A stretch of DNA of 64,000 nucleotides from Apiospora phragmitis (GCA_038363925.1 JAQQWL010000003.1:1054001-1118000), one strand, 5' to 3'. Positions 45,157 to 57,430 are shown, counted from the stretch's first letter. Made by a program: numbers and translations. Notes: generated from the letters alone by a model not told the origin.

Positions 45157-46457
45157 TTAATTAATAATTACTTGTAGCGATTATAGATTAATAAAAGTGA
45201 AGAAACGGTTTTATGCCCTTACCAATATAAGGGCGACCGTACTAAAGAGCCCCGAGAGTTTCCGCCCGTTAGAGATTCGGAGGAAGAGCCGAACTGAATT
45301 AACTATACGAGGAGGAACCCCTTTTTCCGAATATATATTATAAGGAAGAGACTAGGTTCCGAATTATACGCGAAACTAGCTAGGCTATATATAATTATAT
45401 ACTTAAATAATTTTATTATACGATTTATAAAATAATAACCCTTATTAAAATAGAGTTAATTAGGGTTAATAAATCGGGATCGAGCCTGGATATATTAAAC
45501 TTAAATAAACCGATAACTTTAAACCTCGAATTATTTATATATGAAAAAGTTTTTTAAAATATCGGGATTTTTTTAATAGTTTAAAAAAAAAACGTTAACC
45601 TCGTTTTTTAAAAACTCGAACTTTTAAAAATACTTTTTAAAAAAATAATACCCGTATTATTTATAATATACCTCGTATAATATTTTTTAAAATATTATAT
45701 ATTAAAAATAAAGAAAACGTTCTTTTAAAAAATATTTAATATAAAGTTTAAAAAATAAACCGAATATTAATTCGATTAAATTAACCGTATATTTTAAAAA
45801 AAGCTTTATTATTACTTCGAAAAAAACGGAATTAATATACCGATAAGCGGATCTTTTAAAAGTAAGCTCGCACGACTAATACCACCGGCCGCTCCCGTAC
45901 ACCAATAGGACCGACCGGTAAAACCGACTTCGGAAACCCGAAAAAAGGATATTATATACCCTTCCTTAAAATAAATAGTCGAATAACCGCCGCCTAAATA
46001 AGAGATACCCGGTCTCCGTACGAAATAATCGTCCGCGATACCACGGGACACTTTAGGCCCGACGTCTAACCCTGGATTCATAAGTACCTAAGCGTCGCAA
46101 GATATCGTCCTTTTTCTTTTTCTAACTCCGGTACCGCCGGACTAGTACCGTACGATTATTTATTTTAATATATATTACGAGTACGATATCCTTTTAAATC
46201 GAGTTATTTATAATAATAAAATCGATTAAAATAAGGTTATTACTTTTTTAAAAATGTAAAAAAAAGAAAAAAACTATATTAATAAGCCGTACGATATCTT
46301 TTATAATAAAGTACGGATATTTATTAAAATATACCAACGGCCAAATATATCGGAAAATTAATACCACGCGATTTTTCCGGATATTTTTTCCGGCCGTACG
46401 GAGGTATTCTATTTTAATTATATTAAACCCGAGAAAAAATAAAACGAAATATATTAC

Positions 46458-47050
46458 TATTACGACCTGAAGAACCCCAAGCCAAGAAGGGTGGCTAAGC
46501 CCCACATTAGCTATTAGAGGATACCTCTAAACTATAAGAGTAATAAAACAAGAAGAAGGGAATAATTAGGAAAGACCCCTTAGGAAGAAAGGAATATTCC
46601 TTTAGGCAGGGAAAACATTCCCTAAACAAAACAGCTTTCTTATCCGGGAAAGAAAAGAAGAGAGGTCACGTAATAATCTAAGGGATCTAAGATAGATCCG
46701 GCAGATCTAGGTTTAGGATCTAGAGGATCTAGGATAGATCTAATAAATCCAGGATATCGGTAAGGGAATAACTTAATATATAAATTAAAAAAATTTCTTA
46801 TATAATTAAATAATTATTATTTTAATAATTAATTTAAATATTTATTTATATATAAATAAAAATAATCTCTTAATAACTTATTACGAATTAGTTTTAATAT
46901 CGTATTTTAATTATTTAATTAATTATTTTTAATTAATTATTAAAAACTTAATATTTAAATTAAGCAAGTCTCGGACTTATTACCGACGCTTTCTATCCTT
47001 AAAAGTATAAACCCTACGTACCGCATTACTTAGGTATAGCGTTCGTTATA
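46458..47050 (+). repeat. 5' LTR of the chromovirus
   Basis: 593 bp, equal to 53228-53820. Differences seen are C-to-T or G-to-A, more of them in this copy. Confidence 0.9.
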
Positions 47051-47111
47051 TTTTAATTACTCGTGCTCAGGTTAGTTACCGTTAATTATTTGAACACTAA
47101 CTCTCGACGAA

Positions 47112-48074
47112 ATGGTACCTCAAACCCTTACGCCTGCCACGCCTCAGCCAGCTGCGCCGACTACTACCGTCAATTCGCCTCAGGAGCTAGCCAGCATCAT
47201 CGATGGCCTTAGACAGAGTATCGACGCTCTCCGAGAGGAGAACCTCTAGCTCCGGCAGTAAGTTAACCAAGGCAACGACCATGGGAAGCACAAGTACCCA
47301 GGTCCCACGCCCTACGACGGCAGAGAAGGGAACGTACAGATATTCCTCACATAGGCGAAGGCCTACTTGAAGTACTACTCCGCAAGCTTTCCTAACAAAT
47401 CCGACAAAGTCATGTGCGTCGCTAGTTACTTCAAGGGCGACGCCTTCGCGTGGTTCGAACCCACGATAAGGGACTACTTGACCAAAGAAGAGGAAGCCCA
47501 GGAGGACAACACAAAGGAGATATTTCAGAGCTACGCAACGTTCGAGGCCAAGCTTAAGGGCACGTTTGGAAGCCCTGACGAAGTCCGCATGGCCGAACGA
47601 CAACTCATGAAGCATTAACAAAAGGGATCAGCCGCCACGTACGCCGCGGGATTCCGACAGATCATCTCCAAGCTAGACTGGGACAACGAAGCCTACATTG
47701 CTCAGTTCTACTAAAGTCTCAAGGACGAGATCAAGGACGAGGTCGCCAGAATGGATCGCCCTAGCGAGCTCTCCGAGTACATTGAGCTCGTGGTTCGGAT
47801 CGACAACCGACTCTACGAGAGAAAGATGGAGCGCAAGGGCCAGCAGCCTGTCCACAAGCCTATGATCGCCAACTCCGGAAAGAAGAGACAATCCAATCAA
47901 CCTTTCCGACGTAATGATGGATAGAGAAATAAGACATCCTACGGCAATCACTCAGGACCTATGGACCTTGACGCAACACACCACAGCAAGCCGAAGTTCG
48001 ACGGCGAATGCTACAACTGTGGAAAGAAGGGACACCCTGCACGCTTCTGTAAGGAGCCCAAGAAGCCGCGATAG
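47112..48074 (+). pseudogene. Chromovirus gag (nucleocapsid), RIP stops
   Basis: The frame starts MVPQTLTPATPQPAAPTTT at 47112, shortly after the 5' LTR. It contains a capsid-like stretch (YFKGDAFAWFEPTIRDYL) and ends with the zinc knuckle CYNCGKKGHPARFC (48009-48050), which binds element RNA in packaging. Internal TAG/TAA codons (for example within ENLxL, FLTxAK, MKHxQK and FYxSL) all replace probable CAG or CAA glutamines, the CpA-to-TpA RIP pattern. No frameshift is evident. Composition is clearly less AT-rich than pol. Confidence 0.8.
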
Positions 48075-49239
48075 TGGAACCCGGTCCTAGAACGACGAAC
48101 TAATGCTATCCAACGAGCTAACGCTGTAGCACCGGAAGAAGAGGAAGCACTAATACCCCTAGTACGGACCACGACTGCCTTAGTTAGACAGTATGCTTCG
48201 ACGATAACTGTGGCACCTATCGGTCAGCTAAGGACGGCGCCGGGTGGTACCCTTAGAAGCCATGAACGAAGCGTACCATTACGATGGTATAGCGCTAAGA
48301 GGTGAAGGAAGAATCCGAAGAAGGATCCTATACCACGGAAAGTAGCTGCGAGGAAGAGGACATCCGATTATGGGTTGCGTTCCCAGAACCCTATGAAATA
48401 AATAAACACGACGACGAGGCACTCAACGTACAAGCTACATAGCACCGAGACCTCGAGGACGACGGATGGATCCTATTTAAAGGAATCCTCGTTAGTAAGG
48501 ATCGCTCCGCGGAAAGCATCCTTAACCGTGCCCGAAACGAAGGACAGATGCAACGCCGACACCACTACGGCGATAACGAGCGAATGTACCCCCGGACGAA
48601 ACATTATGACCAACTGGCATGGATCTCATGTATATTCGATACCTTCCTTCATTATCTCGGAGCCAAACTCAGGAACAATGTGTTCCTAAAACGGATCGAA
48701 AACCAAGCCATCCACCTTCCATACATAAGCGAGGAGATCGATAAAATAATCGTTAAGACGGTTAAACGAGAAGGGTTTTTCCTATTTCAGGCATTACTTA
48801 AGTACCCGCGAAAGTGCATGGCTGGCAGAAAAGAATGGCACCAGTGCATAACCCCCTAGTGTTGTATCCACGGGATACGAAAGGCAGAAGCTTGGATGAA
48901 GCTGAAGACCCACTACGAAGAGAAAAGGAGATAAACGATTCTAGCACCAAGCTTGGCGACACGTTACGACGCAAGGATAGCCGGAGCCGTGAACGCCCCC
49001 TTGAACTCTAAAAAGGAATTCTAGGACTTAAAGAAAACGACACTCAATACCGCTAACGGTGAGACGACTTCCGAAGAAGAAGAAACCCGATTATGGACGA
49101 CTCGGAAGTAATGTAATAGATAGTTAGGAAACGACCGTCGCCGGCTATAACAAGGCTATAACCGGTCTAAGAGGACGATAGGTCCCTGTACTTAATGAAG
49201 AATTATCGCAGTATCCACGACCCCTTAATACTATCCGTA

Positions 49240-52200
49240 TAAATTATGGGATAAGAAGTGCGCGCGCTACTAAATAACGGAGTATAAGGAAATTACTTCT
49301 CTCCAAGAATCGTTAACGAGCTCCAGATACTATGGAAGCGGAAAGACGCCCCATACCGACTTAGCGCTGCTAATAGAGAAGCTTTCCAGTACGACGATGG
49401 ACTCGTATTACGGGAGACTGCGCCCCTCTTAATAACGATCCAGGATCGGAAAGAGCGACTCGAGTGCGACATCGCAGACATATCAGGATACGATCTGATA
49501 TTGGGGATACCCTGGTTGCGGGAGAGCAATCCTAGAGTTAACTAGAGGACAGGCCAATTTCAGTGGGATATACCAAGAAGAGACTTAGCCTTTAAGAAAC
49601 GTTAAAAAAGAAGACCCTTAAGCAAGCCTACAACCCTTCGAGCCTATTTTATAATGAAAGGAGCTAAGGAAATCGAGTTAGAACACGGACCCGAAGTATT
49701 AGAGTAGTACTGGGAGTTTAGCGACCTGTTTAGTAGAAAACTGCCTATAGGAATATTAAAGTATAGTATATGGGATTACGAGATACTTTTATAAGAAGGA
49801 AAATAATTTAAACCCTCGAGGATTTACCCGATTAATTCGGAATACGAATAAGTATTTAAGGAGTATATTGAAGAAAACCTTGTAAAAAGGAATATCTAAC
49901 TATCGAACTTACTAGCAGGATACCTAATCCTGTTCGTTCTAAAGAAAACAAGAAAAGATAGTAAGATTAAATGGCGACTATATGTCGATTACTGCGAACT
50001 TAATGCTATTATTATTAAAGATTGTTACCTATTACCGCTTATTAGCGAGTTTCGCGATAAATTAGGCAGAGCTATTATTTTTACGGTACTCGACCTACTA
50101 AACGGATATAACCTCATTCGCATTAAGGAAGGCGAAAAATAGAAAACAGCCTTCCGTTATAAATTCGGACACTACGAATACTTAGTAATGCCATTCGGCC
50201 TTACTAACGCACCGGCAAGCTTTTAAAATATAATGAACCATGTCTTACGAGAATTTATCGACAAATTCGTCGTCGTTTACCTCGACGATATTCTGATCTA
50301 CTTTAAAAGTATCGAAGAATACCGCGAACACGTCCGACTCGTGCTATAAGTACTCCGAGACGTAAAACTGCTAGTAAACCCGAAGAAAGCGAATTCGAAA
50401 AGAGAAAAGTTAACTACCTCGGATACGTTATATCCGCAGGAGAAATTCGGATAGAAGAAGCTAAAGTTTTAATAGTTAGAGAGTGGCCGATACCCCAGAA
50501 CGTGAAGGACGTACGATCCTTCCTAGGATTAGCGAACTATTATAGGATGTTTATTTCTTAGTTCGGAAAGATCGCAGCCCCCCTAACGAACCTGACTCGT
50601 AAGGACGTCGACTTCTAATAAACCAATATAAAAGAATAAGCCTTTATAGAGTTGAAGAAGAGGATTACGAATGAGCTAGTACTACGCATGGCCGATCCTG
50701 TACGACCCTTCGAGGTCGAGACCGACGCATCGGATTATGTAGTCGGAGGCCAACTTAGTTAGGCCGACGAGAATAGGAAACTACATCCGGTAGCATTCTT
50801 TTTAAAGAAGTTGAATGGACCACAGCTTAATTACCAGATTCACGACAAGGAGCTGATGGCTATCATCGAAGCGTTTTAATAGTAGAAACACTTCCTCAGT
50901 GGTATAACTTACTAAGTTAAGGTGTATACCGACCATAAAAACCTAGCTACCTTCATAACGAAGAAGGAGCTCAATAAACGACAGATCCGCTGGATGGAAT
51001 TTCTGTTTAAATTCCATTTCGTCATTATCTACCGCAAGGGTAACGAGAACGGCAGGGCCGATTCCTTAAGCCGCCGGCCAGATCTTAAAGAAGAACCGAC
51101 GGTCGAAACCTACACGATCTTTATAGAGGACGCTAATAGAAACCTAGTGCCTAATAGGCAGCTAGATGTAATGTATTAAGTCCAATACAGAAATTAGACA
51201 CAGAGGATTAAAGAACTCAAGGGAGAAGAACCACCACGGTATAACGGCAAGATCGAGATCCTTAAACAACTTTAGGTCGAGCTGATTAAGGACCTATATA
51301 AACACCCCGTTTATGGGCACCAAGGAATCTTCAAGACCACGAGCCGAATCTAACGACACTACGATTATCGCAAACTAAAGGAACGAGTCTCTAAAGTCAT
51401 CAAGGATTGTAACTTATGTAATAAATCTAAAATAGTACGACATAAACTATACGGAGAACTATAACCCATACCTCCACCAAATAGGGCTTAAAAAACAATC
51501 GCGTTAAACTTTATTGTGAAGCTACCACCGTCCAAAGAACCCCTAACTAATGCCGTTTACGATAGTATCCTTATTATTACAAACAAGCTAATAAAGTATA
51601 CGTACTTCCTGCTATACAAAGAAGCAAGCAATACAAAGGAACTCGCATACATATTCCTTAAGACTATCGCTAGCTAACATAGCCTACCGGAACAGATTAT
51701 ATCCGATAGAAACAAACTGTTCATAGCCAACTTCTAGAAATCGCTCATGGCATAACTAGGTGTTAAGTACAAGTTATCCACGGCCTATTACCCATAGACG
51801 GATAGATAAATAGAACGAATAAACTAGATACTCGAGTAGTATCTACGCTATTACGTTAATTATGAGCAAAACGATTAGGTTAAGCTACTATTAATAGCCC
51901 AGTTCGCTTATAACAGCTCCGATAACGAAACACTCGGCATATTACTATTCAAAGCTAACTACGGATTTAATCCAGAAATCACCAGAGCACCGCTACAAAG
52001 AGAACTCGCACCAATAGCGACCATTACGGTCGATAAACTTAAGGAACTATAGCAAGGACTATAAAAAGATTTAATATTCCTATAAAACAGAATAAAGACG
52101 TATTACGACCAGTTAAGGTTAAAGGACCAACCTTTAAAAGGGAGACAAAGTCTACCTACTTCGCAAAAACATTAAAACAAAACGAGCAAGCGATAAATTC

Positions 52201-52529
52201 GACTTTAAAAAGATTAGACTATTTAAAGTGGAAGAAGTTATTTTAGTAATTAACTATTAATTATTGCTACTTAGTAATATGAGGATATACCCCGTATTTT
52301 ATATTTCCTTACTCAAACTAGCACTTAAGAACGCCTAGATTAAAACCAACCTAGAAGTCGAAACAGATTAGTACACATATGAAGTCGAAGCAATCCTCGA
52401 TAGAAAGAAATTCGGAAACACCTGGAAGTACCTTGTTAAATAGAAGGGATACTTACTAGAAGAAAACACATAGGAACCTATTAGCTACCTAAAGAACTTG
52501 AAGGAAAAGCTAAAATTCTTCTATTAGTA
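49240..52529 (+). pseudogene. Chromovirus pol (protease, RT, RNase H, integrase, chromodomain), RIP stops
   Basis: Domain remnants in order: SGYDLILGIPWLRE (about 49483-49526) at the end of a retropepsin-like protease; reverse transcriptase with VMPFGLTNAPASF and the catalytic YLDDILIY (50278-50301); RNase H with VYTDHKNLATFI and RKGNENGRADSLSRRPD (50922-51080); an integrase core near 51300-51850 with DSILIITNKL; and a C-terminal chromodomain (52376-52500; KYLVKxKGYLLEENTxEP). The chromodomain normally directs integration to heterochromatin, consistent with the AT-block location. Many stops replace glutamine or tryptophan. It is translated on the strand opposite to the 52481-53104 frame. Confidence 0.85.
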
Positions 52530-53104
52530 AGGCCAAATTGGGCTAATACCGAGGGGTCCAGGTCGACCTCCGGGAAGGTACCATCCCAACCGTCTATAAA
52601 GCTATCGGAGGAAGTCGGAGGAACGGAGGGACCCGGAAGAGCCTCTGCCGCATGACGACGCTCTTCCTCGGCGGCCTCCGCGCGCTCCACCCTCTCCAAC
52701 TCCCCCACGCTGTCGATACCACGACGAACGGCCCGCTGCATCTTCTCTAACCACATCTTCTTCTGCTTTCGAAGCAAACGAACCTTCGCGGCAGCACGTT
52801 CTAACTCTTCCTCTGCTGCGTCCAGCTCTGCCTCGACCTTGGTATGTTTCTCCCCAATCGAGCGGATCTGAACGGCAGACAGACCCTGCACGTCACAACG
52901 GGACTGGTTATGGCGGATGCACAGCTCGCAACGGGAAGGGTCTCGAGCTAAGACCTTATAAGAAGCGATGCCATGGTCCTCGCAGTAAGAACAAGAGGGC
53001 ATGGTAACGAAGTTCTGAAGAAGGGATAACAACAAGGCGTCGCGCTTCTCAGTCTTCGGAGTGCGCGATTTTCGTTTTTCAATACGACCTGACATGATGA
53101 GCAT
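52481..53104 (-). CDS. Antisense ORF of the chromovirus: Cys-rich plus coiled-coil protein
   Basis: An uninterrupted 207-codon frame lies antisense between pol and the 3' LTR, overlapping the end of pol by about 50 bp. It has a basic N-terminus (GRIEKRKSRTPKTEKR), then two cysteine pairs and a further cysteine (CSYC near residue 37; CELCIRHNQSRC near 55-66) that could bind zinc, a long coiled coil (about 80-150, VEAELDAAEEELERAAAKVR), and a Pro/Ser/acidic tail. I have seen similar Cys-rich/coiled-coil hypothetical proteins annotated in fungi, apparently linked to retroelements, but cannot verify this here. No RIP-type stop is present although neighbouring pol is full of them. The real start may be ATG 53095 or 53002. 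Function unknown. Confidence 0.55.
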   Translation of the reverse strand: MLIMSGRIEKRKSRTPKTEKRDALLLSLLQNFVTMPSCSYCEDHGIASYKVLARDPSRCELCIRHNQSRCDVQGLSAVQIRSIGEKHTKVEAELDAAEEELERAAAKVRLLRKQKKMWLEKMQRAVRRGIDSVGELERVERAEAAEEERRHAAEALPGPSVPPTSSDSFIDGWDGTFPEVDLDPSVLAQFGLTNRRILAFPSSSLGS

Positions 53105-53227
53105 GTATTACAAAAGCATGAAGGAAGGAAGGAAAGACTTACGACAATACACGCTGCGCGCGGGTGGACTAACCTCTTTATGCGACCGTGGCTTTGGGGA
53201 CAAAGACCTTGAAGAGGGGAAGGGTAG

Positions 53228-53820
53228 TGTTACGACCCGAAGAACCCCAAGCCAAGAAGGGTGGCTAAGCCCCACACTAGCCACTAGAGGATACCTCTAA
53301 GCCACAAGAGCAACAGAACAAGAAGAAGGGAATAATTAGGAAAGACCCCCTGGGAAGAAAGGAACATTCCCCTAGGTAGGGAAAACATTCCCTAAGCAAA
53401 ACAGCCTTCCTATCCGGGAAAGAAAAGAAGAGAGGTCACGTGATGATCTGAGGGATCTGGGATAGATCCGGCAGATCCAGGTTTGGGATCTAGAGGATCT
53501 AGAACAGATCTAATAAATCTAAGATATCGGTAAGGGAATAACTTAATATATAAATTAAAAGAATTTCTTATATAATTAAATAATTATTATTTTAATAATT
53601 AATTTAAATATTTATTTATTTATAAATAAAAGTAATTTTTTAATAACTTATTACGAATTAATTTTAATATCGTATCTTAATTACTTAGTTAGTTATTTTT
53701 AACTAATTATCGGAAACCTAGTATTTAAGTTAGGCAAGTCTCGAACTTACTACCGACGCTTTCTATCCTTAAAAGTATAAACCCTACGTACCGCATTACT
53801 TAAGTATAACGTTCGTTATA
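53228..53820 (+). repeat. 3' LTR of the chromovirus
   Basis: 593 bp, starts with the canonical TG and ends TA (RIP product of CA). Followed directly by the target duplicate ATTAC. Confidence 0.9.
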
Positions 53821-55246
53821 ATTACCTTATAAATTCGTACTTTAATATAATAATAAATTACGTATAATATTTTACGAATTAAATAATAACTTTTTTTATA
53901 TAAATAAAAAGTAAAAACGCCGAAAAATAATTTATTAAAGTTTTAAAAATCTTATTAAATAAGCTTTAGTTTATATAATAAGCTTTTAAAAAAGGATTTA
54001 AAAAAGAGATCGCTCTTTATACCTCCGTTATAAAAGCTTATTAAAAAGTTCCGGAACTTTTACTAGCTTTTATTTATTAAAAACTAATATATAAAACGTT
54101 ATTTTTAAACTTTCGTATATCGTTAAATATAATAGCGGACTAAAGGATCTCGGAACGATATTTAATAAAAGAATTATATCGATACCCGGCTAAAAATACG
54201 TATTTAATTAATAAACAGTTTATAAATAATTATACGTAAAAAAACCGACTAATCTATAATAATAAATTATTATATAATAGCCGATTATTAAAATAAAAAA
54301 GTAACTAGTAACCCGTTAATACCTTTTAACCAAGGTTATTATATAAGAACCGGCAATTCGAACAAGGAACCTGCCGAATCTACTATAAGCAAGGCTATTA
54401 ATTAATAAACCACCTAGCCGAAAAACGAACCTATATAATAATCTAATACTTTTAAGCGTGTAATAATATAGGATAGAATCTCCTTACCTAAAAAAAATAC
54501 GGGGATTTCGTCCGAAACTAAGAAAGGAAAAAGGAGGAGCTAGAAAACAACGAAGAAGAGTACGATTATTTCGATTTAAAAAATATATAATAAAGTATTA
54601 CTTATTTAATAAACGCCGCGTTTTATTACCAGCTTATTAATAAAAATATTTACTTAATAAATATTTAATTAAATTAAAAACGAAAAACGAAAAAAAATTA
54701 TTAATCGATATTATATCGCTCCGAAAATTATACAAAAAAAGAGATCTCGGAGATCTATTAGGTCGACGGCCGAAATAACCCTATAAACGCCTTTACTAAG
54801 AAATCTCTAAATAAAACCCTCGAATAGCTAATATTAATTAATAAGTTAATTATACGCATAAAAGCGTATATCGAAAGACTAGACTTATACGGCGAGTAAA
54901 AAAAGAGGAGAAAAAAAGAGATATCTTTTCCCTAACGGGGTATAACGTATCGCGATATATAATAACGCCCTTACTATTATTATTATTTTTACTATTATTA
55001 TTATTTTTAATTAATAACGAAGAAATAATATATATTAATATATAATAATTTTCTTTATTATTATTATTATTAAAAGACTTATTATTTAATTAAGTTAATA
55101 TTAAAAAGTATAATATTACTTATATAACTTAAATAAGCACTAAATACCGGATTAATATAACCTATTCGTATAAAACCTTTATAAAAGGAAGACTCGTCTT
55201 AAAAAAAAGAGCTGCCTAAATCTATTATTAAAATAAAAACTGCCAG

Positions 55247-55454
55247 TATTAAAACAGCAAGAACTAAGGTTTTCTATATTACTTTAAAAAAAGTGCTATA
55301 TACTTATTCGCACGAACCCCTTTCCTATTTTATCAAGAGGGGCATACGATACCCCTCGTAGCTAGCACTAGAAATAGATATAAATAATAGAATATAACGA
55401 TTAAACCCCGATTAAAACCGGAACCTGTACATATATACGAGAGCCCATTTAATA
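55247..55454 (+). repeat. 3' LTR of element B copy 3
   Basis: It begins TATTAAAACAGCAAG and ends TTTAATA, followed by the duplicated ATTTT. Confidence 0.8.
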
Positions 55455-55459
55455 ATTTT

Positions 55460-56509
55460 ACCACTTTTAATTATTTTTAAAAGCGTTAATATATAATATA
55501 AATAGTTTCTAAACCGTGGCGATAATTTCTATAATATATAAATAAATCTTTAAAACTAATTATTTATTTATTTATTTACAAGATAAATTAATTACGAAAT
55601 ATTTATTTATTATAGATAAAATCGAAAATTCCGGAATAATAACGGTTATTTATTTTAAATAATTACGGTAATTATATATAAAGTTATTTTATAACAGCGT
55701 ATATAGTTAATAGAATTTAATTATTATATTTATTAATATATACTTCTTATATATTATAGCTTTTAAGTTTAAACCTTTTTTTAATATTAAAATAAAAAGT
55801 CCGGGAATATTTAATTCTTTATTATTAATTAACTTTATTTAAATATAATACTAGGCTTAAAAGTTAGCTTTTAAACTTAAAGTAATAATTAACGGGTAAC
55901 GAACTACCGGAATTTATTTATAAAGTATTTTTAAACCCTTAATCTCTTAATCACGTAAATACGAGTAGGGCCGCGGCTAAAAAGTAATCCCTTTAAGCTA
56001 TAAATAACTTAATAATTAGTAGACACTTATTTAAAAAGCGCTTATACTTACTAGTTATCGGTGTATACGTTAAATTACAGCCTTAGCTTATAATAAAGAT
56101 ATTTAACTTAATAGTATTTATAAGAGGCTATTATTTTATAAGATTAAAAAAAGCGCTTAATATTTTAAACGCTTAGTTAACTAGATTAAAGTAAGAGAGG
56201 GACCGTTTATAAGCCGAATTAAATAAAGTACGTAAGTTTAAACCTTATCGAGTAGTTAAAGACCTTAATTATACCTTTATTACGACGCAGGATGTGATGG
56301 CAGTTAAGGATGAAATGGCAGGCCAGCAGCATGACACCTAAGATGAATGGGAGGAAGATAAGGCGATCTAGGTTATTAAATTAGATTCGGAAAATGATTC
56401 TAATATTACCAGCTATATTAAAATTAAAATTCGTTAAAGTTATAATTTTCCGATTTCTTTTTAAATAATTATAGATAAAATAAACTTAGGTTACGATATA
56501 GTTTAGTGT
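55460..56509 (+). pseudogene. RIP-degraded ORF relic of unknown (possibly transposase-like) origin
   Basis: After the second B copy the DNA stays AT-rich. A plus-strand frame from about 55966 to 56436 is legible across several stops. It has a charged, probably coiled-coil stretch (ERDRL.AELNKVRKFKPYRV near 56195-56250), then TTQDVMAVKDEMAGQQHDT, and an acidic end. A segment of about 95 bp (56281-56375) has escaped most mutation. The layout resembles the C-terminus of a transposase, but no family was recognised. Confidence 0.4.
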
Positions 56510-56559
56510 TGAGTTTAGGTGGCTGCTTATGTGGTAGGACGGCTAAGTGGTTAGGGTGC

Positions 56560-57430
56560 TTAGCAGTCTTGGTATGACCTTCTGATAAACTCTTCGCCAA
56601 GCTCACAAAGCTCGTCGTCTCTACTATGTGGCTGTTGCCCATATTCCAAGGCGGAGCGGAACTTTCTCGTGAAGTATTCCTCCCAGCTGTCGGTCCAACT
56701 ATTGTCCATCGGTGGAGGGCCCCAAAAGTTCGTGACGGGAAACCCAAATTGACCGGTAGGTGAGGTCGAGGATAAGTGCAGCTTCTTGACGATCGTTAAG
56801 AGTTGTTGGGTGGTTGGCAGTTTCTCATGCAAGTATCGAAAATGCGTGATATAGAAGGCCTTGGTTGGGTCATCTTGGAATGTTCCCAAAGCAATCGGGG
56901 GGACTATATGTTCTGGGATGTGATGCATCAATGTTTTCTGGCACTCGAATTCCGCCATAGCCATCTCGTCCGCTAATTCGCAATCGAGAACCTATTGCAT
57001 CAAGGGTGGCAAGAGAATGTCTTCGTGTTTGTCGCATATAGAGCCCAAATGTGACGCACCTTAACGAAGAACTCCTCTTCCTCCTCGCTCTCTCCTTCAA
57101 GCTCGACTTTATAGCCTGTGGACCACTGGAGTCTGTGGAATCAGTTTGCGGCTACTGCATGAGCCTGAAGCAGACGAAGTGGTGCACTGGTAGAACAGCG
57201 TATATGAACATGTGCGTGTTTGCAATGACACACATCGTGATGAAACGCCAAGAAAGAAACCCAAGGTTCGATACCCACGTTTGTTCTTCCATGCCGTGTG
57301 ATAGGCAATACTTTGCCCGGTGGAAGCGCTGAGACATCGTTAACCTATGAATCTTCATACAACAAACGTCAAAGTCAAGACTGTTCTTACCTGCGATGAG
57401 AGCGGGATCCAAGGTATTCTCATCCATCAT
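56560..57430 (-). pseudogene. Fructosamine/ketosamine-3-kinase-like gene, truncated at the AT block
   Basis: Minus-strand exons 57132-57060 and 56991-56560 flank a 68 bp intron (GTGCGT...ATAG) and join in phase. WSTGYKVELEGE...EEFFVK is followed by ELADEMAMAEFECQ, HIPEHIVPPIALG, FYITHFRYLHEKLP and SPTGQFGFPVTNFWG, then NSWTDSWEEYF. This order is characteristic of fructosamine-3-kinases, which phosphorylate sugar adducts on glycated proteins. A possible first exon (57430-57391, MMDENTLDPALIA) does not join in phase. At the 3' end a one-base shift would give KVIPRLLSTL, matching the family, and then the AT block begins. The catalytic HGDxxxxN half is therefore missing and the gene is non-functional. 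Confidence 0.7.
57170..57300 (+). repeat. tRNA-like A/B-box sequence within the kinase pseudogene intron, possible SINE
   Basis: GTGGTGCACTGGTAGAACAG (from 57180) fits an A box and AAGGTTCGATACCCACG (57262-57278) a strong B box, about 85 bp apart. No 7 bp acceptor stem or clean T-stem is seen. It lies in the 250 bp gap between the two upstream exons of the kinase pseudogene. Confidence 0.35.

Larger units (their letters stand above)
46458..53820 (+). mobile_element. Ty3/gypsy chromodomain retrotransposon (chromovirus), nearly full length
   Basis: 7363 bp with two 593 bp LTRs (46458-47050 and 53228-53820) and a 5 bp duplication ATTAC (46453-46457 and 53821-53825). The 3' LTR starts TGTTACGACC; the 5' copy starts TATTACGACC, a RIP change. 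Order gag, protease, RT, RNase H, integrase, chromodomain defines a chromovirus. RIP-type stops interrupt gag and pol, so it cannot encode its own proteins. It interrupts element B copy 3. An intact antisense frame lies between pol and the 3' LTR. Confidence 0.92.
44949..55454 (+). mobile_element. Short LTR retroelement 'B', copy 3, split by a chromovirus
   Basis: LTRs are 44949-45156 and 55247-55454 (208 bp each), with the 5 bp duplication ATTTT at 44944-44948 and 55455-55459. Excluding the gypsy insert (46458-53820) and its 5 bp duplication leaves 3138 bp, close to copy 2 (3171 bp). The unbroken copy 2 confirms the join across the insertion. The interior is RIP-degraded with no legible RT. 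Confidence 0.85.

Noticed and set aside
45812..46081. 89-codon minus-strand open frame in element B copy 3
   Set aside because: It reads antisense to the element, lies in RIP-damaged sequence and has stops in the other copies.
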